Source: CAIPAT01 sp037144075
GTDB taxonomy: Bacteria > Verrucomicrobiota > Lentisphaeria > Victivallales > Victivallaceae
Assembly (NCBI GenBank): GCA_037144075.1
Contig: JBAWXM010000315.1
Span: forward strand, 1-6,222
Direction: 5' to 3'
Length of the DNA: 6,222 bases
A program made the translations under genes and the position numbers. The notes under the pieces were generated by a model that worked only from the letters and a program-made list of their open reading frames with translations, made no database searches and had not been told where the DNA came from. Shown in pieces: positions 5,033 to 6,222 of this stretch (its first letter is position 1; each line of letters starts with the position of its first letter).

Positions 5033-6055
5033 ATGGTATTAAAATATTTCACTAGTTCATTTGCGGTGACGGCGGCCGGATTAATTGCCGGCTACATGAT
5101 CGGCGGCGGCTGGAGCGCCGTGTTCACTACCGCCATTCTTGCCATACTTGAGACCAGCTTATCCTTTGACAATGCGGTGGTAAATGCCACCGTGCTGAAG
5201 GATATGGACATTAAATGGCGCAAACGGTTTATCACCTGGGGTATGCTGATCGCGGTATTCGGCATGCGCATGGTCTTCCCGCTGGTAATCGTCGCCGTAA
5301 TTGCCGGAGTCGGCATCATTGACGCCTTCCGCCTGGCGGTATTCAACCCGGTCAAATATGCGGAAGCGCTCACCTCGGCACATGTGTCCGTGGCGGCCTT
5401 TGGCGGCGCGTTTCTGATGATGGTATTTTTGCGCTACTTCATTGACAAGAAAAAAACCATCCATTGGATCGGCGCTCTGGAAATCCCTTTGACTAAACTG
5501 GGCAAGATCGAGGCGGTTCAAATGGCGATTGTCCTGATTGTCATGTATTTTGTCAGCAGGCAGATCAAGGGGGCGGAACAGGTCGCCTTCTGGGTTAGCG
5601 GCGCGATGGGACTGGTCACTTATGTCATTGCTGACGGTATCGGCGCCATCATCGGCGCCGGCGAAACTCAGCATAATGCGACAGTGGCCGTGGCTAAATC
5701 CGGCTTTGCCAGCTTCATGTATCTCGAAATCCTTGACGCCAGCTTCTCTTTTGACGGCGTAATCGGCGCATTCGCGCTGACCGATAACTTCTTCATTATT
5801 GCAATCGGCCTGGGTATCGGCGCAATGTTTGTGCGCAGTCTGACGATCATGATGGTTGAACGCGGCACGCTTGCACAGTTCAAATACCTTGAACACTCCG
5901 CTTTCTGGGCGATCGGCGCTCTTGCCGTAATTATGTTCCTGGGGGCATTTATGCATATCTCTGAAGTTGCGACCGGAACCCTGTCCGCGGTATTTATCGC
6001 CGCAGGCGTCATTCACTCGATGATTGAGAAAAACAAGCCTGCGGCAGCCGAATAA
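5033..6055 (+). CDS. DUF475 / TerC-superfamily integral membrane protein
   Basis: A 340-residue, strongly hydrophobic protein with roughly eight or nine membrane segments, approximately at 8-28, 30-50, 68-98, 115-135, 162-175, 186-208, 225-249, 252-272, 290-308 and 313-330 (some may be re-entrant or merge). It carries the duplicated acidic motif of the TerC superfamily: ETSLSFDNAVVNA (40-52) in the first half and EILDASFSFDGVIGAFA (232-248) in the second. The motif is followed by ALTDNFFIIAIGLGIGAMFV (248-267), characteristic of DUF475 (PF04332). Charged loops include KDMDIKWRKR (56-65) and FIDKKK (136-141). The TerC superfamily includes proteins linked to tellurite resistance and to manganese export; paired membrane acidic residues suggest cation transport, but the substrate of DUF475 is not known to me. 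It lies 24 bp after murB-ddl without a clear terminator between them, so cotranscription is plausible. Its Shine-Dalgarno is weak. Family assignment is confident; function is inference. Confidence 0.88.
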   Translation: MVLKYFTSSFAVTAAGLIAGYMIGGGWSAVFTTAILAILETSLSFDNAVVNATVLKDMDIKWRKRFITWGMLIAVFGMRMVFPLVIVAVIAGVGIIDAFRLAVFNPVKYAEALTSAHVSVAAFGGAFLMMVFLRYFIDKKKTIHWIGALEIPLTKLGKIEAVQMAIVLIVMYFVSRQIKGAEQVAFWVSGAMGLVTYVIADGIGAIIGAGETQHNATVAVAKSGFASFMYLEILDASFSFDGVIGAFALTDNFFIIAIGLGIGAMFVRSLTIMMVERGTLAQFKYLEHSAFWAIGALAVIMFLGAFMHISEVATGTLSAVFIAAGVIHSMIEKNKPAAAE

Positions 6056-6222
6056 TTTCAATCCCGCAGACGCGGAACTGACCCGAGAGTTAAACAGCCT
6101 GCTTCACCATGAAGGTCATGAAGGAAATGAAGATAATACGCTGACTTAAATTTTTACCTCCGTACTACTATCCGTCATTTCCCTGTTTTTTTAGAAAGAT
6201 TTTCATGCAGCCATTTTCATAA
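6056..6222. other. Right-end non-coding tail
   Basis: About 167 bp after the membrane-protein gene contain no complete gene on either strand. A frame offset from that gene is open from TTG 6024 to TAA 6147-6149 (about 41 codons), but it has no ribosome binding site and low-complexity content. An AT-rich stretch with pyrimidine runs follows from 6147. Minus-strand GGAGG (plus 6157-6161) has no ATG at usable distance within the sequence. I see no clear rho-independent terminator. Confidence 0.5.
6108..6134 (+). repeat. Three 9-bp near-repeats (GAAGG-type short tandem repeat)
   Basis: The units CATGAAGGT (6108-6116), CATGAAGGA (6117-6125) and AATGAAGAT (6126-6134) form an imperfect 9-bp tandem array. 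Read in frame with the units it would encode His-Glu-Gly type triplets. From memory, similar CACGAAGG-type dispersed repeats are common between genes in several bacterial lineages, often near GxxExxY-family genes; that link is recollection, not checked. The array lies outside any supported gene. Confidence 0.5.

Noticed and set aside
5159..6061. A 300-codon open frame on the minus strand opposite the DUF475 gene
   Set aside because: It lies entirely across a well-supported membrane-protein gene, is rich in His, Asp, Arg and Gln as expected for antisense reading of hydrophobic codons, and matches no family I recognise.
6024..6149. Small open frame starting with TTG, or a frameshifted extension of the DUF475 protein
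   Set aside because: There is no ribosome binding site, most of the unique part is low-complexity repeat, and the DUF475 protein already ends at a sensible length and position.
6200..6220. Direct repeat TTTTCAT at 6200-6206 and 6214-6220
   Set aside because: A 7-bp AT-rich repeat at the window edge is expected by chance, and no insertion-sequence end or attachment site accompanies it.
1..6222. CRISPR array, tRNA, rRNA, riboswitch or insertion sequence
   Set aside because: Reading both strands showed no regularly spaced repeats, cloverleaf with CCA-type end, rRNA-like block, recognisable aptamer or transposase.

Overview
The window looks like an ordinary chromosomal stretch of a Gram-negative-type bacterium: moderate GC content, standard genetic code, short intergenic gaps and AT-rich promoter regions. 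I see no integrase, transposase, phage gene, CRISPR array, tRNA or rRNA. Two features hint at the Planctomycetes-Verrucomicrobia-Chlamydiae group, perhaps Lentisphaerota: a cell-wall gene fusing MurB to Ddl, and a short GAAGG-rich tandem repeat near the right end. Both hints are weak, and the placement is inference.

Left part (1-2544). The 3' end of an aldo/keto reductase gene runs in from the left on the + strand. It converges, with 8 bp between stop codons, on a three-gene minus-strand cluster. Read 5' to 3' on that strand, the cluster is a pteridine-reductase-like short-chain dehydrogenase (2544-1834), a sugar-phosphate-isomerase/epimerase-like TIM barrel (1808-1023) and an EstA/esterase D-like serine hydrolase (1020-232). 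Gaps of 25 and 2 bp and a good promoter candidate before the first gene suggest one operon. Its pathway cannot be named from the sequence.

Middle (2545-2752). This is an AT-rich divergent intergenic region. It carries a sigma-70-like promoter for the minus-strand cluster and the leader of the + strand genes.

Right part (2753-6055). Three + strand genes lie 15 and 24 bp apart: hisI (phosphoribosyl-AMP cyclohydrolase), a 620-residue MurB-Ddl fusion combining two cytoplasmic peptidoglycan-precursor enzymes, and a DUF475/TerC-superfamily membrane protein. The most interesting signal is at the MurB-Ddl junction. A strong Shine-Dalgarno sequence sits 8 nt before an in-frame ATG exactly where MurB ends, so one reading frame may give both the fusion and a free Ddl.

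Tail (6056-6222). No complete gene is visible. It holds a short open frame without a convincing start and three 9-bp near-repeats. No new defence or mobile system is evident; the novelty lies in the fusion architecture and a few active-site substitutions.
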